Shown one piece after another: positions 44,438 to 56,100 of a stretch of 64,000 nucleotides of DNA. Made by a program: the position numbers and the translations under genes. Numbering within the stretch: the first letter of the stretch is position 1; every line of letters starts with the position of its first letter. This stretch comes from Rhyacophila brunnea. Its lineage: Eukaryota; Arthropoda; Insecta; Trichoptera; Rhyacophilidae. The notes under the pieces were generated by a model. The model was given only the letters and a program-made list of their open reading frames with translations. It did not search any database and was not told the origin of the DNA. The stretch is from the NCBI GenBank assembly GCA_022495005.1, contig JAGYXB010000508.1, positions 434,001 through 498,000 on the forward strand. The letters are read 5' to 3'.

Positions 44438-44687
44438 TCGCACCGTGAGTGTAAAACCAAGGCAATTTTTCAATTTCGAGATTAAATGCAAAACAACTGC
44501 AAAAGTCGTGAACTTGATAATGTAAAAGTGAAGTAAGTGAAAGAACATGCAATATAATGTAGATATAAACCAAATATTATGGTTTTTTTTAGAAACTCTA
44601 TCTATCCTAACAAAACGAAGACTTCAAACCCTAATATATCCAAAATATGTCTTTTGCAGATGCCTTGGTTTTACACTCACGGTGCGA
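44438..44687. mobile_element. Inverted-repeat element (250 bp) with perfect 27-bp ends
   Basis: TCGCACCGTGAGTGTAAAAC (continuing CAAGGCA) at 44438-44464 is perfectly repeated in reverse complement at 44661-44687. The interior is AT-rich without coding. No clear target duplication. Confidence 0.72.
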
Positions 44688-44815
44688 GTTGATAAGTCTG
44701 TAAAATATAAAACTTTTTTTTTAATCAATGAATAATTCACAACATTTGAGAATGAAACATTGTTTATTGAACGTTCTTACATAATGTAGAAATATGCCTA
44801 TTATAAAACCCTTGA

Positions 44816-44890
44816 AAAAAATAAGTCACCGGACAGGTCTCAAACCTGAATCCATCAGATTCTGTCCATCCTTATACGGGCTAATGATCA
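44816..44890 (-). tRNA. Weak tRNA-like sequence
   Basis: The minus strand has GGTTTGAGACC, close to a B box, about 45 bases after ATTAGCCCGTATAAGGATGG. Pairing is poor and no terminator is evident; possibly an eroded SINE head. Confidence 0.2.
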
Positions 44891-46379
44891 AGGTAAGTAG
44901 TACCTATCATTGGTACTTTGATTCAAACCTCAACTAATATTAGGAAAAGTTGTGCTTCATTTGCACGACATTTAGAAAATTTGTGGTATCATACTACTAA
45001 CGTGAAGATTGTTTGGCAGTTTTATATTATCTTTTGTTATTTATTACAATTTTTAATGTTGCCTTTACGTGCCCCTCTCTCCCATAGCCTCATGGGTACT
45101 CTGAACTTAGAGTCATTTAAATTCAGTCAATGCACATTTGAGTGCATGGCGACCTCAGTCTTGGGTAACTACTCCTCAGCCATTCTAAATCATTAAAAAA
45201 TGATGCTTCACATAAAATGTAGGGTCCCGTGATAAGTCCGATTAAGACCGGGCATGGTTTGCTAATTTCAATGTTTCCAAATTATGTAGGTATTTTAAAT
45301 AAAATTGGGTGTTTAAAGTGGAATATTGATTATGAATAACATGAATGATGACCTTTTCTTCTTTCATCGTCTTGATTGTTCGCTCCCTGTACATCATACG
45401 GTGCCTCGAAGAATCCCTGTCGCTCGCCAATATTCTCATTTATTTCCATGTTTTGACAGTAAAGTTGTATGTACAATAAATAAGACGCACTTACTACTAT
45501 CATATTTTTTATTCAGGATCAATTCTAAAACTGTCAAAACAATACGCCAAAATAAACAGAAGAAGGAATATAATATCAGTACTTTTTAAATTGATTTTTT
45601 TTATTGAAGAACACTTTAAAGCTATGGTTGGTATTATTATAGCATATATTATATTATAATATTCAAAGACGTATGAATTTAGCTGACTGGGACAAGATAT
45701 ATGACCGACTGAGCTTGTCATAAGACGTCCGTAGGACGTTACTCAGCCAGGTTCAACGTCGCATCGAGGTTGCATGGTCCACCCACATATCTCCTAAATT
45801 TCTGACATAATCGTACTACTACATATAGAGTATTAATTATGCTGCAAGCATCTGTTCTCAAAATTCAGTACAATATGTATTAATTAAATCGGCATTTGCG
45901 TGGCCAAACTCCAGTAGAATTGTTTTAAGTAATTACCGTTTTTTTTAAACAATTACAATGTAATAGATAATGCTTGTTTTGAGTATTCGCAGACCCACTA
46001 AATTACAGCAGTTTCGTTAGAATGCAACAGGCTGCGTTTGGTTTAAGACAATATAATCTATTAATTCAACAAGTTTCTTAAGTTTATAAAAATTCACCTC
46101 ACAGCCTGAGTGGCTCTTATAAGAGTCAGTTGCGTAATGCATTTTGAAAATATTGTAAACATAAAAGTAATTTCTAGTATGAATATAAATATCATTATTA
46201 CATTTATTATTTTCTTTATTTGGAAGCAATTGAGCTCTTCTCTGAATGGAAGGCTATTCTACTTTACAATGGTTTACAAAAATATACATACATTTTTTTA
46301 ACGACAGGCATAAATAGTTACATTATTAATGATACAGACTTACATTTTTGTTACACTATACACTAGACATTTACGTTAC
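44891..46379. other. AT-rich stretch without recognised genes
   Basis: A 92-codon frame at 44918-45196 (+) has no recognised similarity. A moderately GC-rich patch near 45720-45790 resembles LINE tail composition but is too short to assign. Confidence 0.35.
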
Positions 46380-46910
46380 ATTTTTGGAGAAATTCATGTA
46401 CAATTTTCATAACTGAAATATTTGGTTTTGCCAGGAATGAATTAATTGTAAAAAGAGGGTATAACCTGCATTTTCCCAACTAATTCAATAACACTTCTCT
46501 CTCCTGGTCATAGGCATCACATTGCCAGATAATGTGGTTAAGATCTTGAGTGGGATGTCCACACTGACGGCTATCTACCACTTTAATTTTGTACAATGAT
46601 TCGTTGAGACTGTAATGCCCTGTCCTGCTTCTAGCTATTAATTGTCACTATTACATCTCGCTTTATTTTACAATGTTTACTAAACCAAGTTTTAGGAGAT
46701 CTACTATAAAAGTTTTGATAGTAGTGTGTTCCCTTTTCTTTCCCAAGATTTTCTAAATATTTACCATTATTTTCGCTCATTGTTTGTTTAAACTGGGCTT
46801 TAAAATCTGTGTATGGAATTCTTATATTTTCTGATGGGTATTTTACAGATTTTTTATTATTGGAATACAATATTAAAAGACAGCAAAACAGAAACCTTGT
46901 AGACACACTG
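46380..46910 (-). pseudogene. C-terminal fragment of an I/R1-type non-LTR retrotransposon
   Basis: The minus strand gives DFKAQFKQTMSENNGKY, FYSRSPKTWFSKHCKIKRD, then RTGHYSLNESLYKIKVVDS and CGHPTQDLNHIIWQCDAYDQ, followed by a stop and further related sequence. The GHY...C.H....H....C arrangement is the region after RNase H in I/R1-like ORF2 proteins. One frameshift (near 46640) and several stops. A different LINE clade from those at 10, 28, 53 and 62 kb. Confidence 0.8.
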
Positions 46911-47332
46911 TAACATGAGATAAAAATCTCCGAATTGCATCATCGCTGCTAATCATTAATAGATAACCTACTTAAAATACATGCTGTTGCATTATGAATG
47001 CATATTTTGAATGACAATTCGCAGCATGTATTCATTTACTCGAGAATACGCGATCTGCGTATCGAATTCTTGCTGTCTATAGAAACTATACCAACTATAA
47101 GACTCGGTTGTTTATATTGACCGGATTTACTTCATTCTTACATGTAAGTAGTACGTACAACATACCGACACCAAGCAACGATAAATGGTATCATTTTTAC
47201 ATAACGGCAAATTTACTAGATTATTCTGATTACGATGTATTATTATAGATATACGAGTACTTTCATATATAAACAACACATAAGATAACATCCTAATAAT
47301 TAAATAATACTTTAATTCGGTATTTAATAATG
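46911..47332. other. AT-rich stretch without recognised genes
   Basis: Nothing recognised. Confidence 0.45.
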
Positions 47333-47340
47333 GCATATAG

Positions 47341-47539
47341 CAAGGGTGGCGAACCTATGGCACGCGTGCCAAAATATTTTCCTAAAAAAACGACCAGACT
47401 GCGAAAAATTGACCAACGTGCGGCCCGCGGCGAAAATATTTTCCTAAAAAAACGAGCGAACTCTTTGGCATGTCAGACAGTCGAATTTTTTTTTTTGGAA
47501 AATGTTGGCACGCGTATGCAACAAGGTTCGCCGACCCTG
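47341..47539. mobile_element. hAT-type element (199 bp), family 'GGGTGGCGAACCTATGG'
   Basis: Left CAAGGGTGGCGAACC, right complementary to CAGGGTCGGCGAACC; subterminal GGCACGCGTGCC. Flanks GCATATAG (47333-47340) and GCATATAT (47540-47547) agree at seven of eight. The 14-base AATATTTTCCTAAA is repeated inside. Confidence 0.87.
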
Positions 47540-47547
47540 GCATATAT

Positions 47548-48355
47548 GATACACGCTTTTCTAATTACGATTTAATTGAAAGGTAGTATTTTCTTTAAGA
47601 ACAGTTCTCTAAAGATATCCTAATTATTAATTATTACATGGGGATCGCTTTTATCACAGTAATTTAGTTTTAATTAATTATTGTGTGTAAAGAAATATTA
47701 TATGAAAGTTTCGTAAAAATAAATCTATGAAACAGGATTATGAAGGTTTCATGTCAATGATTTATCGGAGAAAAAATACATTTAATTTTTTTTTTTGGTT
47801 TAGAGGTTAGTAGTGGAATCTATTGAAAGGTAAATAATTAATCTTTGTCAACCATTGAAACCTAAATGAGCTTTATCGGCTTGTCGCATCTCAAAAGCGG
47901 AAATAAATCAATCGATGGCTATTCATTATAAAATGTCCTTTGTCTTTTGAGCCGGGAAATTCCCTCGTGACTTGCAAATACCGATTAAACAGCTTAGCAA
48001 TTTGACTCCTAGATCACTATGTCAGAGTTTCCATTTTAAATAAACATTATTTAATATTATGTTCTCTATAGCGTAAAGCCTTATTTTAAAGTAGGCAAGA
48101 TTGAAATTAAATTATTACTCTGACGACGCTAATTACTGTTCACGGTATAACAGTAAAGTGAAAATATGGATAAGATATTACATCGTTTATTGCTTTGACA
48201 TGACCAGAAGTCAACAGCTGCTTGCTATACACAGAAATAATCAATATTTTAAGTAAATAACAACATTAACAATACGATGTATTAATAAGTTTCTGCAGTT
48301 AACCTCTTAAGCGTATTTAAATTTAAATATAACTATGCATCTTTCTTCAAATAAG
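47548..48355. other. AT-rich stretch without recognised genes
   Basis: Nothing recognised. Confidence 0.45.
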
Positions 48356-48663
48356 GGGGGACATGCTCAGCGTACGTCAAAATGGAGCTTTTATGCTATT
48401 TTAAAAGCATACCTAACCGATTTAAAAAAAAAAAAAAACGGTACATGTTCAAACACGCGCGTTAACATGATCTTACCCTACTTCATTTATCGTTTGTCAA
48501 TTTATGGCTACGGCCGTATGTTGTAGCTTAGCCACTGGGAAATGCAAATAGAAATGGCGTATTTCAAAAAAATACTACCTTATTCTTAGGTCAATAATTA
48601 TTATAAAGCAAACATTATTCGTAGAATGTTTATCACATTTGAATAGTCAAAGACATAGCTTAA
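48356..48663. mobile_element. Left part of the 'GGNGGACATGCTCAG' element, truncated copy
   Basis: Collinear with 18859-19183 at high identity (GGACATGCTCAGCGTACGTC, CGGCCGTATGTTG, AGCTTAGCCACTGGG, ATTATTCGTAGAATG), with a small internal deletion around the left hairpin and an expanded A tract. It ends abruptly at about 48663, without the right end. Confidence 0.75.
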
Positions 48664-49175
48664 AATAGAAGATAAAATAGAGATTTCGTCCGGCACCCAG
48701 TACCTAAGTAGTTTATCAATCAAACAACTAAAACATTTATACTTAGCAGATAACTTACTTAATATTTTGTTTGTAATTTCATACTATCTTAAAATACGCA
48801 TTTATGCATAATAATATACATGTTTAAGCTTTATTATAATATTAAGTCGATAAAACGCTGAAATATAATGGAATTTTCATTCTAACATCTAACATTATTT
48901 TTAATATTTGTTGTAAATATAAATAAGTACCCATGTATAGACAATAAATTAATTGATTATGCACATCTTTAAGTTTTAGCGAGGGAAGAATTATTTTCTT
49001 TTAATAAACATCATAAGGCATAATAATTTTTCTCAATCTATATTAAAAATGTGTCAAGCGCGAAATGTATAAGGTACGACTACTGAGAAGATAGAAGCAT
49101 ATTAAACTGACTTGCTTATTTACTCCAACAAATCGTAACGTACGTCTATTCCTTTGCGCATTTAATTCAACTGTG
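48664..49175. other. AT-rich stretch without recognised genes
   Basis: Nothing recognised. Confidence 0.45.
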
Positions 49176-49310
49176 CGGCGTCCAATCTCCCGGAGGCCAG
49201 TTGGGTCGGCGTCGAATTGGGTCGGCGTCCAATTGGGCCGGCGTCCGATTGTACCGGCGGCCAATTACCGGAGGCCAATCGGCGGAGGCCAGTTCGCGGT
49301 GCCAAATCGT
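49176..49310. repeat. GC-rich minisatellite, about eight degenerate 14-17 bp units
   Basis: Units of the form GGCGTCCAATTGGGTC with variation (GGAGGCCAGTTGGGTC, GGCGTCCGATTGTACC, GGCGGCCAATTACC). The core GGCNNCCAATTG is kept. It stands out sharply in GC content and ends about 90 bp upstream of the candidate gene start at 49397. Confidence 0.85.
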
Positions 49311-49396
49311 CCTAGACCCTTTTGGAATGGCTTAGCTTGTCTCATGGTGAACCATAGAAGCTTACTTCCATACTTCCACGTAGAGTTGTAGAGGTG

Positions 49397-50168
49397 ATGT
49401 CGAGTCAAAAGATCGACATCAATGAGCTTTTTGAAATTCTAAATTCTATATTTTTGATCGGGGATCTTGTCATAGAAAAGTTAATACAGAAGCAGTTGTA
49501 AGTATTACATTCAAGTTTACTATAAATTAAACGCACGTCAAGAAAGTATATGTAATATTTATTTAACTACTATGCATCGCATACTATGAGAGAACAGAAA
49601 GTTCTTGAATCACCGGATTGGTGTAAATTCCTGAATATAGGATTCTGTACAGTGAACTTAAACTATTTTTGACGTTGAGGTAAGTATTTCAGACAATGCC
49701 TCAGATCATATCATACGGAACTTTGACTTACAAATACCGAAGCGACTTTGAAGTTATTTTATGTTGCAGCGTAAATAGTTTCAATAGATTTGAGAAAGTC
49801 AGAGGTAAAACTTATTCAAGTGAAATAATAAACGATTGAATCTAATGAGTTTTACCTCTGATACAGTTATATACTATTAATCTAATACACATTATTAATA
49901 AACAGGTAAATACTTTCAATAGAAGATTAAGTGGTTCGGTAGTTGGGTCAATATATAATTCAATTTGCTTTATGTATGAAATATCTACATTATTTTTAGA
50001 ATAGTATGTACTATGTATTAATGTATGTAATGTTGAATACATCATACTTTGCAAAGCTTTCTAAGTAACATGTTTCTGTTATTCCAGGTTATCAAAATGA
50101 TGGAAAAATAACTGCCAAACTGAAATCGACACTCATCAAAATCAAAATGCTGAGAACGGTAAGCTAAT
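49397..50168 (+). CDS. Candidate micro-exon gene of unknown function (exons 49397-49497, 49653-49679, 49770-49804, 50089-50168)
   Basis: Not recognised. ATG at 49397 opens 33 codons ending at a perfect donor (GTAAGT at 49498). Three further short blocks each have an AG acceptor and a good donor: 27 bases (acceptor GTACAG, donor GAG/GTAAGT), 35 bases (TTGCAG, donor GTAAAA), then 71 bases (ATTCCAG, donor-like GTAAGC). Phases agree at all three joins (2, 2 and 1 bases carried over). Reading through the last block meets TAA at 50166-50168, giving about 80 residues without cysteines or an obvious signal peptide; alternatively a further exon could begin at 50207. Introns would be 155, 90 and 284 bp. 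Because short blocks stay open easily in AT-rich DNA, phase agreement alone is modest evidence. Aphids are known to carry genes made of very small exons, which makes it worth testing. Confidence 0.28.
49799..49861 (+). ncRNA. Short perfect-stem hairpin
   Basis: TCAGAGGTAAAACT (49799-49812) pairs perfectly with AGTTTTACCTCTGA (49848-49861), and an inner ATTCAA/TTGAAT extends the stem. The size of about 63 nt is like a small pre-miRNA, though the stem is short for one. It covers the predicted donor of the third exon of the candidate gene at 49397-50168, so it may instead be a splice-site hairpin or a random palindrome. Confidence 0.25.
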
Positions 50169-50559
50169 AATACATTTTAATAGCTCATCTAAATTATGTT
50201 TTCAGTATAGATACTTTACAATTATTTATAGATGATATTATTTAGTTACATAGTTGGTCAAAACATTGAGATACAATGAAGTCAATCAATACATTAAAGT
50301 CTAGGAACTACATGTTATAAAAATATGTTCTACCAATATATCTTATATTATAATTAGGTAAAATTATCAGAATGCAATGAAGGCAATAAACCATACCTTG
50401 GGCTTAGACAAATAAAAACACGGAAAAAATGATTTGTAATTATTCTCCAGCACTTTTTTAGAAAAAAATCTTAGATTTTAATTTCTAACACAAAACTTTC
50501 GAAACACTAATGTCGGATTTTTTTAGAAACCCAATCCCTAATGGAACTGCCAAAAAATT

Positions 50560-50690
50560 CTCGGTGTCTACCCTAATTCCGGAGTGGTGTAGGTCATGGC
50601 TGGGGAGGGCTGACAGAGCTCTATCCTGGAGGCCCGGGCTGTGGGGGGCCCGGCATGTCGGGTTGACCAGATAAGTGAGATAAACAAAAG
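50560..50690. mobile_element. One end of an element of the same hAT family
   Basis: CATGGCTGGGGAGGG begins at 50595, followed by GGCTGACAG, GGGGGGCCCGG and AGTGAGATAAAC, which match the reverse complement of 20650-20735. No second end or duplication was found, so the copy is truncated. The strong GC content against the AT-rich flank marks its limits. Confidence 0.6.
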
Positions 50691-50984
50691 AACATTTTTT
50701 TTCAGGTGAATTCGGCATAAATATCGTAGCTCTCTAGACCAAGCGGGTAGCACAGCCGATATTATTTGAGCAATGTTTTAGCATACTAGGCGCACATGTT
50801 CAGCATGGTCGCTGTTAGTCACTTCCAATCCATCAGTCGCTGATGACACGCTCAACGGTTATCACCACTATGCCTCCAATTTAATAAAAAACTTGGAGAA
50901 ACTGTAAAAATATACCGCCGTGTGTTGTGAAAATATGTAAAAATAATTATATGAAGAAGAAAAAGAGCCTATGGGACTAATTTA

Positions 50985-51033
50985 CATTCTCCGCCTTGGG
51001 CTCCCCCCAATATTAAATTCTGAGTGCGCCACT
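50985..51033. mobile_element. Solo hAT-like terminus
   Basis: Complement begins CAGTGGCGCACTCAGAATTT and continues into GGGGGGAGCCC, a familiar hAT end pattern; the partner end was not found. Confidence 0.4.
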
Positions 51034-52948
51034 GGGTATTATTATATATTTACAACTGACTGATTGAAAACGCAACTTTTATTCAGTTACGGTTTTATTA
51101 CCTTTGAAAAAGTATCTGAATTATATTTAATATTTGTTTTACCTACACAGGTAAAAATATTTAAGAAACAAAAATGATTTTTTCTCTACTATAAAAATAA
51201 TTGAAAGCAAATACAATTATTTTATAAAATTTAAAAAGTTAAGCAGTATTTCGAAAAATAAATCATAAAAATAATTTCCACTCACGTAATTTTGGCGGGA
51301 ATAATAGTACAAACGTGCTTTTTGTGAAATTTATATCCTTAATTCTTAATCGTTTTTGGACCCTTTTTCAGGTTTTTATAGTGGGGGTAATAGATTAATT
51401 CGCTTTATTGCAGCTTAGGTTGGAATAAATAGCGGAGACCTTACCACAGAGCACGTTTGGGCGTTGTTATCTTCGCCATTTTTTTTTGTTTTCTCCAATC
51501 TATAATTCACACAATAGTAAGCCAAAGTACCCTAGAACTTTTCCAGGTGAAAAAATCGAAATAAAGAAATTATTAAGACATATAGACATTTTAATCTTGC
51601 TCACCTTTATTTTATAGAACCAATAAATACGAAACATTGCAATAATATTATTTAGGTATCCATAAAATATATTTCGGGGATTTATAACTACATCTTATCA
51701 TTTTAAAACGTACAATTTTAATCGCTTGACTCTAATGAAAAGATAACACACTTTTTAAATACTACTGGCAAAAAAAACTTTTTCACTGTAATAATTATTA
51801 AATGTATTAAATTTGTAGAATGTAGTAGAATCTAGTTGTTTAGATCTGCATGAATGAACTATATTATAAGAACATAATATACTAATAACTGCAATAAAAC
51901 AATATCCCATTATGATTCTATAGCAATTTGATAACCTACGCCATAATTTATAAAGATAAGTTAAAATCTGCAGCGCTTTTCTGTCCCACTCAAAAAGCTT
52001 TTTCGCTTTCCTGAGATTTTAAATTATGTAAACAGATGATAATGCGGTGACAATACTAAAATCTGGGGGCGGTTCGATACTCTAAACATGGGTTTTTATA
52101 CAACGTTCTTAAAAAAACTAACTTTTTGTTAATAATGATCTGAAACCTTCACTATAAGATTCTTTATTGAGAATTTAATAATAGAAATGCAAACAAAAAA
52201 ACATAATTATGTATCGTCGATTTATTTTCTGAAATAATATAACTTAGGTAAGTATTACCTCTGGGCGGTCCAAAAGGGCGGAGTCCTACTAATAATAATT
52301 ATATAACAATATTATAATGAGTCTTGTGTCATCAATATGGTAAACTCACGTTACATTATATTTTTAATCTCGTTTGGCAATAACAGCTATTACACTATCA
52401 TTACAGAGCCAGGAAAAAAGCAAATAACACAATCGATGTAACATCCGAAATTTAAATATTTCTATATTTTAAATTATTTGTAAAATCAACTGTATTAATC
52501 TGTCTCCTATACTTATTATGATATTCTACGTCAATATTGCATAGATAATAAATATTCTGTATACAAGCTTGCTTCATCATTATAGGTCAATCGCACACTA
52601 TGAGAATAATATGACGTTACCTGAATAGCTTAGCAAAATGTCATCCGCCTAGCCCTCTGACCCAGTCAGTGGCGTACAATGCACTCAAAGGGCACTGCAA
52701 TAGCCCTCAGGGAATAGTAGGTATGCGAAGTATGAATAGAATTTTAAACTAAGCTTTCCACCAATTCAAGCCGTAGTCGATAAACTACTTGCGAGCAAAT
52801 GGTTTTCTTTTATGTTTTTAATAAACCTCATGAAATATAAACCCGTATATAAACTAAATTCTATAATATTAAACAAGCGAAATATTTATTATTTTTAGTG
52901 TTTTTTGCGCTAGGTACTCGTATTATTATAAAATATTAATCAATAGTC

Positions 52949-53120
52949 ATCATCGGCACTACAACCCACTGTGGGTCTTGGCTGCTTTCAGGAAACGTCT
53001 CCACTCCCCTCTGTCTACCGCAAGCTCCCTCCACCGCCTTAGTCCCAGGGATGCTGTGTCTCTTTCTATACACTATACAGTCCAGCCACCGCAGTCCAGG
53101 TCGCCCGACCCTCCTTTTAT
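52949..53120 (-). pseudogene. 3' end of a non-LTR retrotransposon ORF2
   Basis: The minus strand has GRPGLRWLDC, then after a frameshift LRRWRELAVDRGEWRRFLKA ending AKTHSGL and a stop (about 52970). This WR.LA.DR..WR.FL.AAKTH.GL-stop ending is characteristic of one widespread insect LINE group. Only the last 60 codons remain. Confidence 0.82.
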
Positions 53121-56100
53121 ATTAATCAATATTAATCCTCCATATTAATCAATGATACATATATAATAATATAACAATGTTATGTCATAAAGTATGTTAA
53201 TCGTAGCTATTTACTAAAATAACATATTTAAAAAAAATACAATTAAACAAAACAGATGGCACGAAAGTTAAAGAATGAGTACATATTTTAGGTTATCCGG
53301 CCTATATATCAATAAAAATCGACACCAACTAAGCAACGTGTGAAAATGTATACACTGTTTTATGTAACGGAGGTGTTTTTCGGTTTATACTAAACAATAT
53401 GATTTATTATACACAATGTTAAACGGAATTTGCCTCTGACAACGCTAATTATTGGCTACACTCACAGATGCGCGCCAAAATTCAACTGGATCTGCGCACT
53501 TTATCACAATACATATTATACATAATATATCATAATATACAATATTTTATGAAGTTTATGGGTGTTTATTTATATCGTAATAAGTATTACATAGGTACGT
53601 CTTTTTTAAAAACCAAACTACCAAAAAAATACCTTCATCAATAAAGCAGTATTTTTGTGATTGTCATGTAAAAGAAACGTGATTTGATTATTATCACTAC
53701 CAGTTTGTTTGCTGTCACTGTTTTTTATCGGAGAAATCATCGCAAGTTGGTGTACCTAACTATGACGATCAAACATCCGATAACGGGTCGGCTCGGTTCT
53801 GAACTCGGCCTAAGATGCGCAGATTTTAATGCGACCATTTGACCCCTGTCTCCTACGTAACAATGTTTGCCATTTAAAATCAGAGACCCTCTCTTTATTT
53901 ATTGCCCACTTTACTGGCTCTCAATTTCATACTATGTGAACCTTTTCCGACACCATTTTAAGAAGAACGTGCGTGCAACCAATACAAATTATCTTCTACC
54001 GCTATCCTTATCGAGATTTTATTCCCTATAAGTATAGGTACATATAAATATTGTCATAAAAATTTCCATTATTTTAGACAAAAAATACTATTAAAATGAT
54101 ACTTGAATTTTTGATTTGTGTAAAGGATAAATTATTGAAAATTTTATCACTAACAATAATTAATAAGAAAAAGATACAGTTTATAAACAGCAAGTATTTC
54201 TCAGTAAACGTGAGTTTCTAAGTAAGTCATAATATTAATTTATGTTATCAATTTATTTTGACGATATTGAAACATCCCTAAGTGTTGTGCTTAAAAAATA
54301 AATACTAAACATCTACATACTCATGGAAACTGAGTCATTAGGAACTGTCTCGGAGACTAACATTTACAGAAGTGTCTCGGTCTGATTAGCTCATTTAAAT
54401 ATTCTTTCCATTAGGTATCTTTGGATAATTTAATAAAAAAAAATTACCTACTTACGATTTTTTACGTAAAAATAAGCATTTTATTATTGACAGTTAAAAA
54501 TTAAAAGTGCATAATATGACAATTATATAGCAAATCAAATAACAATCCTTAAAAAAATTATCACATAATTTAAGTCTATTTCGAACATATTATAAACATC
54601 GTGAACATATTATTACGTAATAGAATTTCGACATGTACGTCTGTTTTTCAGTACAATATGATAAATAATAAAGAAATTATGAATCAGAACAACTGGCTCA
54701 TAGCGTCATGACTCATGAGTCAGTTCATACAGTATGGCGTTACAGTATGATACAGTATGGTGCATGCTCATAGACGCTGGTGTACAACTGCTTCACAGAC
54801 AACCTACGACTCCTGACATTGGCTGTGCAACTTTAAAAGGAAATTAAAATTTTTGTGCGCCACATAACGGTATTTAGCCGGTGTTGCCAGTGTAACTCAG
54901 TGTTAGGAACTCATCCTAACGCCCATAGGTACACCATAACGCTGGTGTAACTTTTGTGCGCTCTGTTGCAATGTATGTGCGCGTGCACACGCGCACAGCT
55001 TAGAGGAAGCACTGGTGCCAAGCATATTGTACATACTAATTTAACATATTAACAGATCGTCAATTTTGTTTTATATTGTTGTAATTATTATATTATTTAT
55101 ACTAATCGTTGTTTAATGACGTAGATTAAATAAAAACCTGCTAATAAATCGTATTAAGTTTTATTTAAATTAATCGTGACATTACCTTAGCGGGTGTTTT
55201 GGACAGGAAAATTAGTTACAAGCGTCATTCAATTGTATGAGTATCTACATTCTAGAGACTAGTCTCGACTTTGAACAATGAGTAGTTTTATTATTTGTTT
55301 ATATGTTACCTTATATTGAGCACAGCTGTCTGATCACTTATCTTTTTATCAAATGTCAGTGGCGTCGGCGCGCTGGCGATCTCCGCGATGTGATGGTGAG
55401 TGGATGGAAGATATCATCTTCATTGGAGACCTCGAGAAATTATTTTCGGTACCGCAATCAAAACATCCGCCAACTGTCATTTATACAATAATATATTTTG
55501 TTAGCCATGGGTACAATATATTCTGTACATTACATTCTATAAGGTAAACATGATTCTTTGATTTTGTATAAATTCAATGTTTACAGGTCGCACAAAATTG
55601 TGTTTTTGCTAATTGATTTTCAAATGCAAATAACACGTTAATTACAAAATTAATTAAAAGGGCCCGTAAGCATTTAATTAGCATACTTTTACTGTTAAAT
55701 GTTTAAATATTTTTCCCTTGTCTTCTTCAGAATCAAAGATTCTACATTATCACTTTTTATTCCTCATTTGATGTAGTAGATTTTTTAAATTAATAAAAAA
55801 CCATATAATATAATATGCCATATTATAGCCTTTTATACTTATAATTATCACTTTATTTACTAATGACATATATTATAATAATATAGGTAATCGGTGAGGA
55901 GATAACAGAAAATTTCGTTCATGCACAGCCTTGGCAAGAATTGGTACTTACATAATATCCGTTGTCATAATATTTTTAATTAGTACCTAGATATAATTAT
56001 TTTAAACTTTAATCACTTACTGTAACTCAAAAAACTATGGTTGTCTATATTATATCATATCATATCAGAGAGTACACACTCATTGTATAATACTGAATTC

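Larger units (their letters stand above)
50169..52948. other. AT-rich stretch with isolated repeat ends
   Basis: Apart from the repeat ends at 50560-50690 and 50985-51033, and another hAT-like start CAGTGGCGTACAATGCACTC at 52667, nothing is recognised. A donor-like TTAG/GTAAGT at 52247 has no supported exon. Confidence 0.4.
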
